DNA of 64,000 bases from Bombus terrestris (taxonomy: Eukaryota; Arthropoda; Insecta; Hymenoptera; Apidae), in NCBI RefSeq assembly GCF_910591885.1, contig NC_063278.1, forward strand, positions 2,727,501 through 2,791,500, read 5' to 3'. The position numbers and the translations under genes were made by a program. Within the stretch, counting starts at the first letter, position 1, and the number at the start of each line of letters is the position of its first letter. Of this stretch, positions 40,981 through 53,942 are shown in pieces. The notes beneath the pieces are model-generated. The model was given only the letters and a program-made list of their open reading frames with translations. It ran no database searches and had not been told where the DNA came from.

Positions 40981-43900
40981 CTTTTCTCTCTCCGGTGTTT
41001 TCGCGTCAAAACACGGTACGTGTAAACCCAAGACCACCAAGCTCTCTAATTTATGCGCGTAATTTAGCCGAGATCGTTTTGGAAAAGCTTTCGTATAAAG
41101 CGAATCAAAATATTTCCACTAGCGGCGATCGACGCGCAAAGATGCTCGATAGTGCTCGCGTTCCCGTAAAATTAATTAAAAGCACAATGGTAAAGCGAAC
41201 GCGACGAAGATAATTAAGCGCGATTCAGCGTTCTTTATAAATTATCGTTCTCGCGCATAAAGCGGACGACATTTACGGGTATTATAATTTCGCCGTGGAT
41301 ACGGCGTTATTTATCGGTCTCATAATTCGCCAGTAGCATTCAACCTGAAAATTCGAATTTCTATTCTGTCCCGCGGGACTGCGAGCTCGGTTAGATCGGA
41401 CCAATAAAATTGCAACGGTCAAGCGCCGGCCTAGCCGTCAATTAACGACGAGATAGATACAATTAGCCAGGAAGGATAGACCCAAGGGGTCCAGGAGCGG
41501 ACCAAGACGAAGGCAAAGAGACAGAGGTTGGCTATCGTGTCAGGATCCATAAACGCGACTACGTCTCACGATGGTTAGAAGGTGCTAACGAGCGTTCCCT
41601 CGCTAGACTCCTTCGAATCCGAGCAACGTCCCAAGGGTCACCATTACCGTTGCCTTTGCTGTCCCCGCCATTATCTGTTTTGCTACCACCCTTGCACAGT
41701 CTCCTTCAGCCACTCATACCGGAATCACGGCCCTCCTCGTTAACCTCGAAACGATCCTACCGGCAGTTTCTCCCTTTAACGCGCCTGCATCGCGTCTTAT
41801 TTTCCCTCTTGCCGGTTACCGTTTTCGCCCCTTTTCGTCTCACTCTCCAAAAACTTCCGATTCTCTTCGTTCAGCTTCCAATGGAAAATGCAAGGCAATT
41901 AGAAAAGTGGAAAGACAGGTCCGATGATAAAACGGATTCAAGTATCTCTTAAGTATGTTTTTACAGACAGCAACCGAGTATTCCGACGAGTGAAACCCGA
42001 TCGAGTTTCCCGCTTGCAAAAACAAGCCGCTCGTGTTTTCGCGCGATGATCGGTCCACCGTGAATCGGAACCACCGCGTACCTTCTGTTTTTGCACGTAG
42101 TGCAACAACAGTTTCCCCGTTCTCCTGCATAACTAAAACCGCAGTAGGGTATTATTTCGCGTGGCCGTGTAAAAATATACAATCGAGCGCGCTCGATCGA
42201 GCACGAAATAGAAGGCTCGCCATAGAACACCTTACGGCTGCGCGGAACGCAGCTGGAAAACGGTTGTCCGGTTGCTTTTCGATTCTATCAACCCCCAGAG
42301 AGGAAAACGTTGCTCGAGAGAAGCGTCGTTGCTCGAGCTGCTCTCTAATTAAGCCGTTATTAAGAGCAAAGCTCGCCAACAACGAATTAAATTCTAAACC
42401 GCAAAGGGGTGACTACGTTTCACAGCGATAACTCTAAAAATAAAACGCATACACTGCAGGAAACGCGAACGAGACGTTTCTCATTACGCTCATTGTATGT
42501 CTCGCATTAGTTCTAGCCAGTCTAATTGCCGCTACCATGCAGCGATTACGTTCGCCGATAACGGATTTGATTATAACTGTTAATTCGTGCCGTACCACGA
42601 TTATACCAAGATTATAACTAATTATTGACTTAAACACGGGATAGCCGGAGTTCCCTCGAGTCCAATTCCCCGCACAATACTTTAAATTTCTCACGCGGAT
42701 GCGTAGCACGCACCGTGAACGCTTCGTGTTCAATTAATCTGTTAAGTACGTTGAACCGTTTTTTACCTCTAAACGATTCGTCGACCCGCTCGAAACAACC
42801 ATCCACGAGGTATCCGCGGCTGCCTTCGCGACCGTGCCAACCGCGAGATCTCGCGCACCGCATCCCCCGGTTCTCCGATGAAAGTGGAGAACGCGAAAGA
42901 GGAAGGTACCGGCGGCGCGCCACTCCACTGACTATGGAAACTACGCGAAAGAGAACCGTGCCGCGAGAAGAGGAAAAGAAGGAGCGGTCGAAGAAGGAGG
43001 AACTCTGGAAGCGAAACGGGAACGGGAACGGAAGCAACGTCGTAAATCACCAACAGTACGGAATAACTGGCAAAAGCGCGATAAATCAGGGATCTCGAGG
43101 CAACCGAATTAGGAAATTGCCTGCTTAAAAACCGCAATGACGTTAATCCGATGGTGGCAGCGGCGGATTCAGGCTAGCGTTTGCCGTTCGCGCCACCGCA
43201 ATCCGGCGAATAAAACTGATCTAGCCACGGAGCGGTTCCGTATCACGGCGCTGGGTGGAATAATGCGGAATAAAATCAACGTAACTCAATCGCGGTTGTC
43301 TTTCGAGATCAGCTTCCCCGTCTTGGCCGCTGATAAATGTTCAATACCGAGTACCTGTATACGAACGCCCGTCTCTCTAATTCCCCATCGACCTCGACGC
43401 TCTGTCGAAGCAAGGAAGCGATAAAGCTTCGTGTCCAAAAAATCTTTCTCAGAAATTTATCACCGTTCGACGTCTCCGGCATTCGAGCCGCGCTGCCATT
43501 CGTTCTTTCCGTTTCTGCATACCGTATTACGCGTTTCGTCGATCGGTACGTACACCCGTGAAATACGAGCAGAAAATATCGCCGCGAAGATGAATTTTCG
43601 CCCGTGTCGAAAAACATCGTCGACAGACCGAGGATATTAACTGCGCGCGTGAAAAAAACATACATCGGACACCATAGAAACGCGTATCGAATCATCGTTG
43701 GTCTATCCAGAGCCAATCGTTCGTTGCGATTAACTAGACGGAGGGACGTAACAGCGGGTAACTGGCGCTGGGACGAGGCAGATTTTCAACTGTCGACAAT
43801 GGACCGGAATTGGCGTGGAACCGCGTTCAAACCCGGTCTGACTTCCCTTCTGGAATATGGAATGACCCGCTAATGAGTTTTCAGCCGTGAGAATGTATCG

Positions 43901-44949
43901 CGAACGGTAAGCATAAGCGATGTACGTCGATATTGTACGACGACAATCGATTACGACGTAACGGCGCAGCGCGGCAAGTTGGCGTAAATAGGAGATCACG
44001 AATCGTGACCAGGACAAACGAACCAGCGAACAGACCGACCGAATTGACAAGCACCGATGGACAGACATTTCGCCTCAACGCATTAATCGAGTTATTAATT
44101 ATGTAGTCTCATGCTAATTGTGCCTGTAATCTGGCCGCGATGCCGTAAAATACCCATGCGATTTACGTTTCGATGGATTCGCAGTTTGGCGCAAATGATC
44201 CGTGCTCGTTTCAACCTGTTCCGGTGCTATCGACCACCTCCGATATGAAACGCGTCATTGTGCTTCTTGAACGACACGAACCGTATTTCCGTTCGTCGCG
44301 AATTAATAACGCTCTTAATGTCCGCCGTGCAACTCCAGTTAATTATTTCGACAACGCTGTTTGTTGCGAAGGTACGATCGTTCGTTTAACGAGCGTTTCG
44401 TCTATGAACACGGTACGTTCGTCGTATTCGAGCGTCGGCGTAATTTTCGAACGTCGTCGCAGGTTAGATTTTGGCCCGGCAACGTTATCGACTTTTCAAC
44501 CAACGTTCGAGAAACGAGCGGATGCTGATAAAGCGAAAATGCAATCTAGAAAGAAGGCGTGGAAGTCGCAAAGACCGCGAATCGAGTCGACATCAAAGAA
44601 AGTCGATTCTAGCGGCCCTTGTGCCTTCGTTTCCCCCGTTGCCGCCATGCTTCCTTAAGAATCCTCGGCAATGGGCACCTGTCGTGTAACCAAGGTGCAC
44701 GCAGCCAAGTATACCAGTAAATGTATACTTAGTTTTCTGCTATGGGGTGCGTGCAAGAAGCCGCGCTACGGTTATTACACGCGTCACGCGGCACACTACG
44801 GTCACGCACCCTCGTTTCTCGAGGTCCCTCCACAGGGAAACAGCGTTATCGTCGCTCTTTATCTTGTCAACCGCAGGGGCAGTCCTATTACGCCACTTAC
44901 GGGGCACCGACTCGCGCGCACCTTCTTTTAGAAAGAGGACGGAACTAAC

Positions 44950-47900
44950 TTAAACAACCTCGACCGGAACCTGCACGCGAACCAAGATGTTACCGACAAG
45001 AACGACACCACCTGTGATCGAACGCGCTGATAAACCGGCAAACCTTAATCGCGGACCACTTCGATCGTTTCTGTTTTGCGCGCGGCTCGCGCTCTCCGCT
45101 GGTAATTAAGAATCAATCGGGTATTCAAATTGCTGAAATATGAATACATTTGTTAAATCTCCTTTCGATCGCCGATCCCGCATCCGCGTGGAAAACGCTA
45201 GTTAGCTGGTAGAAAGTAAATAAACGCGCCAACTCCCTTTCCAACGACTCGTATGTATACCATTAAGAGGATCGTTATTACCTTATCGGACGCCAAATAA
45301 CGAGCGATGGTATTAAACAATTACAGTTGACATTTTTTACATTAGAAGCGTAATGAGTCGAGATAAATTGCACGTTTTAACAATGCGGTTAAGTTTACTT
45401 AATGTTACCAGCTTCGTATAAGGCTTCCAGTTGATGAGAATATTACGTTTACGACAAAAACAACACCTGTTATCGATGTAATTTAGTAATATCAGTCCCT
45501 GCTTATTTAGTACTCCCGTCGTCTTCCTTTTAACGTAATGCTACTCGATTAAATCAAACATCGAGCGTCTATATGTGTATGTCGGAGATGAAAGAACATC
45601 GCGACCTTTCCTTTGGAATTTTCGAAAAAATCCCCGATACTTTAATCCAGACTTTTTATTATAGCTGTACTTAAATAATAAAACTTAGAAGCAGTTGTTT
45701 ATGATTTACTCCGATTATGTTTAAGATTTATGACAGTAGGCTTGGCTCGAAGTGACACATCTGGTCGCTAAACGTAGCCACGGTCACGGGATGGACGTTT
45801 TCGCCCAAAAGAGGTACGACGTAGTTGTATAACTCTTCTTAAAAATGTAGTTGACCCAAGAGGTACAGAAAGGTACGTAGTAAAGTACACGAGTTCAGTT
45901 CCACTTGGACTTTTGACAAGTAAGCGCGTTTGCTATCCTGTTGATATTCCTTATCGAATCAAAGATTATTGTCATTAGCATCTCGAGTATTCAATCGTCA
46001 CGGTGATACGATCACCTTGTGAATTTATTCATTTGATGACTAGGTACTCGTTGTTATTATAATATGGGTCCTTAGTGAGAGCTTGTTGTTGCGCGGTGAA
46101 ACTTTATTCCGTGATAATCGTATTTGTGCCATTGGCTATCTTCCGTATTGTATAATGGAAGAGTGGCTAATCCAAACGAAGGTTCGTTAAACGCCCCTAA
46201 CCCCGATGCTAACTCGACTCATATATATCATATATAATACATGTATATCTAATAACGTTATGAGTTTTTAATTCGAGCATCGTTTCCCGGAGGTCTGATA
46301 TACTCAAAAGATTGCCGGCAACGAGAAACAATTCGGTGGCACAGATGTCCGAAAAAATACAGAGAAAGAAGCAGTAAGAAGTTGGAAATGACGGTATAAG
46401 GAAGAGCTGTGGCAAACGATCTCGGGGTTGACTGGATCCAGACGGGAGGAAATTTCTCGAGCAGAGAAAAGAAGATGGTCGATCCATATAGAAGAAGGTA
46501 CAAGTGGACGATATAGGTTAGCCGATATATACCCGGCTTGATATAGCGTGCCAAAAGCGCTCCGTCTTGAGGAGGCGGAACGAAGAGAAGAACCGCCACC
46601 GTTATCAGCTCGGGCCACGATTGGCCGAGCTCAGACGGAGCTTTCGGAGCGGCCAATAGCGTCCTGGTCTCCGGTTTTCAAGGATTCTCCCCCGAAATCC
46701 TGGGTGTGGGCGAACCTAGAACATCGTACGGGTACACGTAGCCTTTTCCTCGGCGATACGCACACACGTCAAGATCGCTGCCCACTGGTCAGCAGTCGGC
46801 TCTCTCGGTACTTTAGCAGAAAACCCCCATTTTCCTCCGTTCCGCTTCTTTTTCTCGTTACCATCATCCCCCAGCGCTGCCGCCTCTTTTCCCATCCCCT
46901 CACCGCTCTTACTCGACTACTCGATTCTTTCACCCGAACCGTCTTTCTTCTTTCTTGCCGTTGTCTCCCCAGGAAGCTGATTCCTACAATAGTCCGCCTT
47001 TTTACTCGCTTTTCCCGAGTTCCCGATCTTTCGTCTACGTGTTTGCCACAGCCTTTCTACGTGTATGTCTGACGCACGTACACGCCCGTCACTATGGAAG
47101 AACCGGTACATCAGGGGTGCCATGTTACCAATGATCCGTTATATCGCCGGGTTGGAACTCGCAGTATCGAATTTTATGACGGTTCGTTTGGTTATAATAT
47201 TTACTGACGTAGATCGTCCAGGAAATACGCCAATACGAACACCAACGTACCTCGCTAGATACCTTTCCGTTCGATAATTCCACGCAAAAACGTACGTATT
47301 GCGTAAGATTTTCGCCAGGACTATGTTAAGAAGCTGAGACTGCGACTTCCACTTGGAATCCCTTTTGCTTCGCCCGTCGTAACTATGCCGCTACTTCACG
47401 AGAGAATTATGAAGAAGCTGCGAGTGACACCGTGATGCCAGCGACGATATAGGAACGCCTCGAAGATCCCTAGTCCCTGTCAACCAGAGCTACTCGATGT
47501 TTTTTCTCTCCCCAGGCTACGTTATCGTTGCTTGCTTCGAAAATTTTATTACGCGGGAATAAAAACGCGAATGTCGTAGACGACGTGTCTCGAGTAAAGC
47601 TCCGTTAAAATTACGCACGCGCTCGTTGAAAGCTTTTGCTTTGATACGAGATAAATAGTAATCGAGATCCTTGAGTCGTTTTAAATTCAATATCTATCTT
47701 CGAAGGATAATATCTATACAACGCGTTCAAAAATATGTTTCGCGTAAAGATAACGCTGCTTAGCCGTTTATCAACGACACTGAAATTGCTTTGGAAAAGA
47801 GCATCGTGAATTGTGTTATCGATATCGTTTATATCATTTCGGTGACTTTTCTCTAGGAAAAAAGAGTACTACGTTCCAGTGCAAAATATGCCATCGTAAA

Positions 47901-50900
47901 CATCGATCTCCGCGAAGCAGGTGAATGATAGACAAGAGTCGTAAATAATCGATAAATAAAGGCAACTGATGGCGAAAAAGAAGAAGGGTCAGGCTATTGA
48001 TAACATTATCATAAAAGCGGCGTTAAATGGTCGCTCGCGAGGTTACGCCGATGCGGTGGTGGCAAAACGGCTCTATAAATGCGTTTACTTTGAGCCATAA
48101 AAGCGGCGTGCTTCGGTTGCCACCGTTAACGTACACTCGCACACGTTCACCGCCGTGTACGTAGAGCGGAAAACGAGCGTGTGCGAGCGCGCATCTATGG
48201 AAGGAACGAGACGTCGAAGCACCAGCGCTTTACGGTAAAAGCCCTCTTTGAGGGATCCGTTTATTGGTTGCTAAACATCGATATATTGCTTTCGGGGTTG
48301 CGCAAAGAGGCGCACCGCTGTCCTCCGCATATCCACCCATTCGACCATACGCTCCACTCTTTCCCTCTTGCTCCCTGCGTACACACACCAGCGCGTGCAC
48401 ACCACCCGCATATAATACATACTTACAGGTGTATAGCGTTTTCTGAGCTTTTGAAAGCACTGTCGTATCGCCAGTCTCCGTGACGCGAATAAATATTTTC
48501 GAAACCGATCACCGCTCACGGATAACCACGTTCAACGATTTTTCTCGCAATCGGCGAAATCGTGATTAAACAGGATCGTTGAAAGAGAAAGCACGACGCA
48601 GGTTTGCTAAAATGCCGAACGCGATGCAAACGATATATAGCGATAAGAGAAACGATGGTCGAAATAAATCCAAGGATATATCGCCGAGCGAAAAGTTATT
48701 TTATCCTCGGTTCCAGCGATATAAGTATGTACTCGATGGTATTCGGATCTCGTCTACGATGACAACGATACACATCCAACAAATTCTCATAGACACAGCC
48801 GTGCTAACGTATCCGATAGCCGAGCAACACGGCGGATGATCGATTCGACGGGATAAAAAGTGGAATCACAAAGGATCAACGAGCATCTCACCTCAAAGAC
48901 GTGTCCTTTCGCTTAAGACGATCCCTGTCAACCGACTTACATTCACCCTCCTCGTTGGCGAATATTTTATCTGGCTTCTATCATCTTTGAAACGTCCGTC
49001 GAATCCACGACGACGTAGGAATATATCGTAACGAGGTAAAGAAGCAAGAATAACGAACGCTTCGATCGTTTCAGGAGTTGTATTAAAAACGTAACGATCT
49101 CGAATGCGTTTCCCGTATCCTCTATCAAGCGCGAGAACCGAGAATATCCTGAAATTTTTATTGAGAAAGTCGTTACGCTAACGATCACGGAATTTCCATG
49201 AAATTGCTTATTAAATCGCAAACTTTTTCATGATGATTTAACGTTGCCGAGGCCATTTGTCTCTGTGGATTGTATCGCCTCCCCCGCTGTTAATAAAGCA
49301 ACCCCGTTAGGCTTTACCGTTAGTCGAAAATTTTCCCAACGATTTTCATCCTCGAGAAATACATCTTCTGTTTCGTTCAATTTTCTCTACCTCTTGATAG
49401 ATTCGGCAAATTTATAAGTTTGTTTTCGTTTAACGTCCATAAATACTCGGCTTGGAATTTTGCAGCAACCTTGCCACGACAGTTTCGCACGCGTAATTGT
49501 AAAGCTATTTACGGATGGTATCATCGAAACGAATATTTTATAAGAGAAAGTTTACTGGAAAATCGCACGATCGATCCTGAATGAAAATGGCAAAGCGTGC
49601 GCCCTGGTCGACGAACGTACAGCCGTCGCACGCAAAGACACGCCAGCTACCGTAATAGTAATAGCCAAAATATTCGGCGATTTATTCGTCGTATGCGTGC
49701 ATGTGAACAGGATTTCGTGGCATGTCGACTGGCAACATGTGGTTCGACAAACGCAATCTGCCACTGACATTTCCAATTGAACTCGTCAAGGACTATTCTA
49801 ACGGCGAAACTGAACAAATTAATCTTCCCGTGCAACAACTAATTTTGTTCTGCGAATCTTCAAAAAAAAAAAAAAAAAAAAAAAGAAAAGAAACTAAAAA
49901 CAGCAACGTTATTTATCTTACGATACACGGACGTGTTTAAATCAGTGGTATTAGAGCACGAGGAGGCAAGGAGCACAGGCCGCAAAAAGTGGAAAAGGGT
50001 TCTTATAGTCGTAGCTTTCCAGCTTCGACTAAGCCGATATGCATTCATTATAATAAGAAATGGAAGGCGGCGAGTGAAAAGTTTGAACGCGCCCTGGCTT
50101 ATCAACTTCCTCTGAATTTTCTATTATTTAAGAGAACTCTCGTTCCATCTTGCACGCTCGCTCCCTCCGACTTGTCTCTCTTCGTTCTAGCCGCCTCCCT
50201 TCGTTTTGGCCATTCGTGGCACTTCCTTCCAAACAGGCCGCGAAGGTACCGAGCAACTTAACTTAACTTTCTTCTTTCGATGCGGTGCAAAAGCTAAGAT
50301 GCGCGGCATTTGAAGTTCCCGGAATAGCCATTAGCATATTTATTTGTCATTCAACGCAGCCTTAAACGCGTTTCACCCGTAAAACTGGCAACTTTCTTTC
50401 AGCTTGTACCATCGAGGATAGCGAACAATAACGTACACCTGGCTGCTTGATATAGTTTACCTTCAAAAGTATATTAAGATGGCAAAGAAAAAGAGAAAAT
50501 AATCGCAGAATCAAAGGATCAAACGTAAACCAAGGGGCGCGAAACTTAACGTAAAAGTTACTACACGGAAATGCGTACACATTTGCATATACCATTTTTA
50601 AAGTAAACCATTCTTTCGTGACCGTGTTATTTCATAACGCGATCTTTAGCGCGTGCCGCGAGCTAATGACATAATCACGCAATAAAGAAATGTTGCTATT
50701 TTCAGTTGCACCTTCTGACGACAGGATACAAACAACGATTACGTCGTATGGTATTAATGGTCCATAATACGGACAGTATAAGTGACGCATAAAAGTATTT
50801 CGCATGTAGGCCATGAACAAAAATATGACCAATCGGGCTGGCGAACGATTCGTGCCGAGAAAATCTTATCGGGTTAGACGTCGTTTTAAAGTCTCGAAAA

Positions 50901-51800
50901 AATAAACAATAAGAATGCTACGGATAGAATAAAAGCTTTAGGGGAAGGTTCATTTTTGAAACTAATGAAAAATGCACGGAAAGATAAAGGACGGGAGTGT
51001 TTCGAATTCTTAATGTAAATTATAAATTAAACGATACTTAAAGAGACGATTCAATCGAAACAAATTTCTTTAATCGAAGCTCTATGCTTTAGGTCCTTTT
51101 AGCTTCATAAGCTATGGCTTGACAAATACTATAACGTTACATCTTATGCTATATATATTCGATTAAAAACTGGCGCCATTCGAAACTATAGCCATCGCAC
51201 GGACATCTACGCAAACTAGATTGCCTGACTGCAGTCTTTTCAAAACTAAAGCAGTCGGTAAACGGTGTTACGATACTCTTCAATTTCTGTATTACTATTG
51301 ACAAAGTATAGACGTTACTCGATTAATCAACTACAATCGCTGACTAAATACGGAATAGACGTGGCATTATACCACTGATCCTAAACAATTCAACTCAATC
51401 GTCCAAAGCGATAAAAATGGAGCTGGCATCTTACGGGATGTCGCGTCGTATGTTCTGTAATACCGACCATTCGAAGGTTTTTTCGTCGGGTCACAGACGA
51501 GCATGGTCAAATACAGGGTAGACTTTCTCGTCGATGCTTTGTGTGCCATATTCTGAAATACCGATCGTGTAAGAAATTAGAGATTTTGCCGCTGACTACC
51601 ATAGAGATATAAAGATAGAATGCGCGGGCAAAGTGAAAAAGCGGTTTAAAAATAGAAATAGAACGTTGCTGAGAAACGCCCTTGTGCCTTTGCTTGTTAG
51701 ACGTATTATTATATGTAAATATAACACCAATCAACGAGCGACGTCATTGAGCATGCTTGATTAGACAGGGATAGAAGAGACCTCTATGCAATATCCTTTT
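44950..51800. other. compositional transition zone, no recognised gene
   Basis: CG dinucleotides thin out and A/T runs lengthen from left to right. I find no protein domain or RNA gene. A poly-A tract (49862-49884) and a (CA)-poor, TA-containing stretch near 46217-46250 are the only clear repeats. At 51450-51570 two similar short words (TTCTGTAATACCGACC and ATTCTGAAATACCGATC) lie about 100 bp apart, suggesting an old partial duplication. Confidence 0.5.
49862..49884. repeat. poly-A tract
   Basis: 23 consecutive A followed by GAAAAGAAAC. Confidence 0.9.
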
Positions 51801-53283
51801 TCTATTCACACTGTAACGTGTGATTCGCATAAAATTTAGTAAGATTCTGACAAATATAGATGTGAATTCGCAACGAATAAGGCTCAAACGCTGCTTTGTG
51901 ATTTTTACCTCTTCTCTTTCAAACGTATCTCCAATTCATATTTCATTGCTACGTTTTAATCCATATTCCAAGTTCCATTGATTCATTCTTGAATCTTTGA
52001 TGTAAATACTCATAATTTGAAGTACTATTTACGCGATAACTGTGTTAATAGATCTACGACAAACTTATTTATTGTATTTGTATTTATAATAGAGAAAATG
52101 TACAGCTGACATTAGACATAAAAAGCGAATAAATTATAAAAGTAACCCACAGTCTTTTAATTTCAACTTGAATTCGAAATTAACCATTTCAGTTTGAATA
52201 TTTGAATTTGAAAGCTATCAAAAATGGAAAATTTACTTTGAATATCAAAATGAAAAAAGAATTGATTAAAATCATGATTTCTTTATCGAACTATTTAATA
52301 ACACATTTACACCATCTTTTTGTAGGATGAATTTAAGTTTTGCTCTTTGCATTAAAGATTGACGCCAATTCTATCATTTTCGTATTTTTCATTTCAATGA
52401 CTGTATATGTACAGTTCCAATTATTCTCAACCATGGCCTTGCTCGTATAATTCCTATTTCATTATATAATTTTTGCATAAATTACCGAAAGTCGAATATA
52501 TGTCGAGTTACGCTCGTACAACGTTTCCTATGCAAAATTCTTGAAAATAAACAATGCTCGCGAATGAACGTTAATCTGTGCGCAGCAAGTACAAACATTT
52601 ATAAAGTCATTTTTTGATTAATCGATCGAAAATACCATGGACGAAAAAATGATAACTCTAATAACGAACGCTCGCTGTTAATATTCTAAAATAATGAAAT
52701 AAAATCTTCGCGATATATATGCCAAATAAATTATTACTCTATAAAATGTTATTAACTTGGTCATCGTTACTTTGTATATCATATAGTTCAAACTTATTTA
52801 CATATCATCTCTCATTTTTCTTGAGATGCGTATGCCCATATGAAACGACGAAATAAAGTCATATATAAATCATGGCAGTTTTAAGTAATACAGCAATAAA
52901 TTACAAATGTTCATCGGTATCGAACAGATGTATTGTTCAACAGTATCTCCGTTAACAAACGCTCAAAGGGATGCTGAAAAAAGATAGATCCAATAGCCAG
53001 AAGGGCGATCCGCTCGATAGAATCCCGAACAAACCGTGAGTGGAACATTTTTCTACTTCGCAACTCTAAATCTATCGAATCTATTAAATCTATAATCACA
53101 AAATAGAAATTTCTCGAAATAAATCGCGTGGAGTGCGTTATCACAGATTATTTCCAATACTATTTAGTTTAGTTATTGACAAAAGAAAAAAAAAAAAAGA
53201 CTGAAAAACATGGAAAATTCGCGAAAGCAGACACCGCGATAGGATTTACCCAACCAGTGAAAACAAATGCGTGAAATTATTCA

Positions 53284-53784
53284 CGCAACGCTAACAAATA
53301 CTAATCTGTACGTGCACTCGTATTTCAATATACGCAACGCTAACAACGAGATGTCGAAGTGCAGCCACGTTCGAAGCTGCTGGTGCTTGACCACTTCTGT
53401 GCAACTGTCTTAGCTGCATCGGGTGATCCAGGAACAGCGATAGATTTCCATAATCTCAATGGAAAAAGTTTGGGCATTTCATAGACGCAACGCTACATAT
53501 AAGAACGCGATCGTTCATCAACGCAACGCTAATCCTTAAAACGAATTTTAATGTAACTTACTATATCTATTTCTAGATGCAAAAGCAAAACTAGTTCAAT
53601 TACGCGTTATAGTTACAAAATTAATTCAAAGTTAACGTCATTACCATTCGACTTTAAATAAAACAAAACGCGACGAATTAAAATTCTACTTTATTCGTAA
53701 CGCTAAGACCAGCTTTATCGTAACGGTAATCCAAGGCAAAGTTACTCTAATTGGCAACGCGAAATTTGAACTCGCAACGCTAAC
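53284..53784 (+). repeat. six dispersed copies of a CGCAACGCTAAC motif
   Basis: Exact or near copies at 53284-53295, 53333-53344, 53486-53496 (ends TAC), 53522-53532, 53696-53707 (CGTAACGCTAAG) and 53773-53784. Spacing is irregular (36-174 bp), all in the same orientation, inside the inverted-repeat-bounded segment. The spacers are unlike one another, so this is not a tandem satellite. Confidence 0.7.
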
Positions 53785-53897
53785 TCAAAGACCGCGATTT
53801 GCCCAACATGACGAGAGACCGACGTGTATGTCGGCTAACGGACAAATTACAAATTACTACAAATACTAAAAGCGAGCACAGTGACAAAGTAGTAACG

Positions 53898-53942
53898 AAT
53901 GACTTTCCATACTCTGGGTGATCCAGAGGATGGAAAGCCATT
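53898..53942. repeat. strong hairpin: 20-bp arms, 5-nt loop
   Basis: Arms 53898-53917 and 53923-53942 are reverse complements with 18 of 20 positions matching, separated by GTGAT. The inner 15-bp part (CTTTCCATACTCTGG / CCAGAGGATGGAAAG) has one mismatch. The right arm runs into a direct repeat CCATTAGTAGTT (53939-53950 and 53952-53963). Confidence 0.75.

Larger units (their letters stand above)
36000..44950. other. gene-poor CpG-rich region, right part
   Basis: No identifiable gene. Contains a 12-bp palindrome ATCCCATGGGAT (36855-36866), a possible 29-nt micro-exon on the minus strand (37122-37150), homopolymer G and C runs, hairpin-forming inverted repeats near 40631-40664 and 44695-44755, and AT-rich islands such as 37040-37090 (CATAAATATTCAATGG, ACTAATTAAAAC) and 41400-41470 that look like regulatory DNA. 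Confidence 0.55.

Noticed and set aside
42715..43128. Lys/Glu/Arg-rich frame as a small basic protein gene
   Set aside because: Low-complexity translation of purine-rich DNA, with an equally long antisense frame and no start context or homology.
1..45000. Hundreds of open frames of 60-190 codons on both strands
   Set aside because: They overlap each other on opposite strands, lack domain motifs, often consist of translated simple repeats and reflect low stop-codon density in CG-rich DNA.
53284..53784. CRISPR-like array from the CGCAACGCTAAC copies
   Set aside because: Repeats are only 12 bp, spacing is irregular, and the host is clearly eukaryotic.
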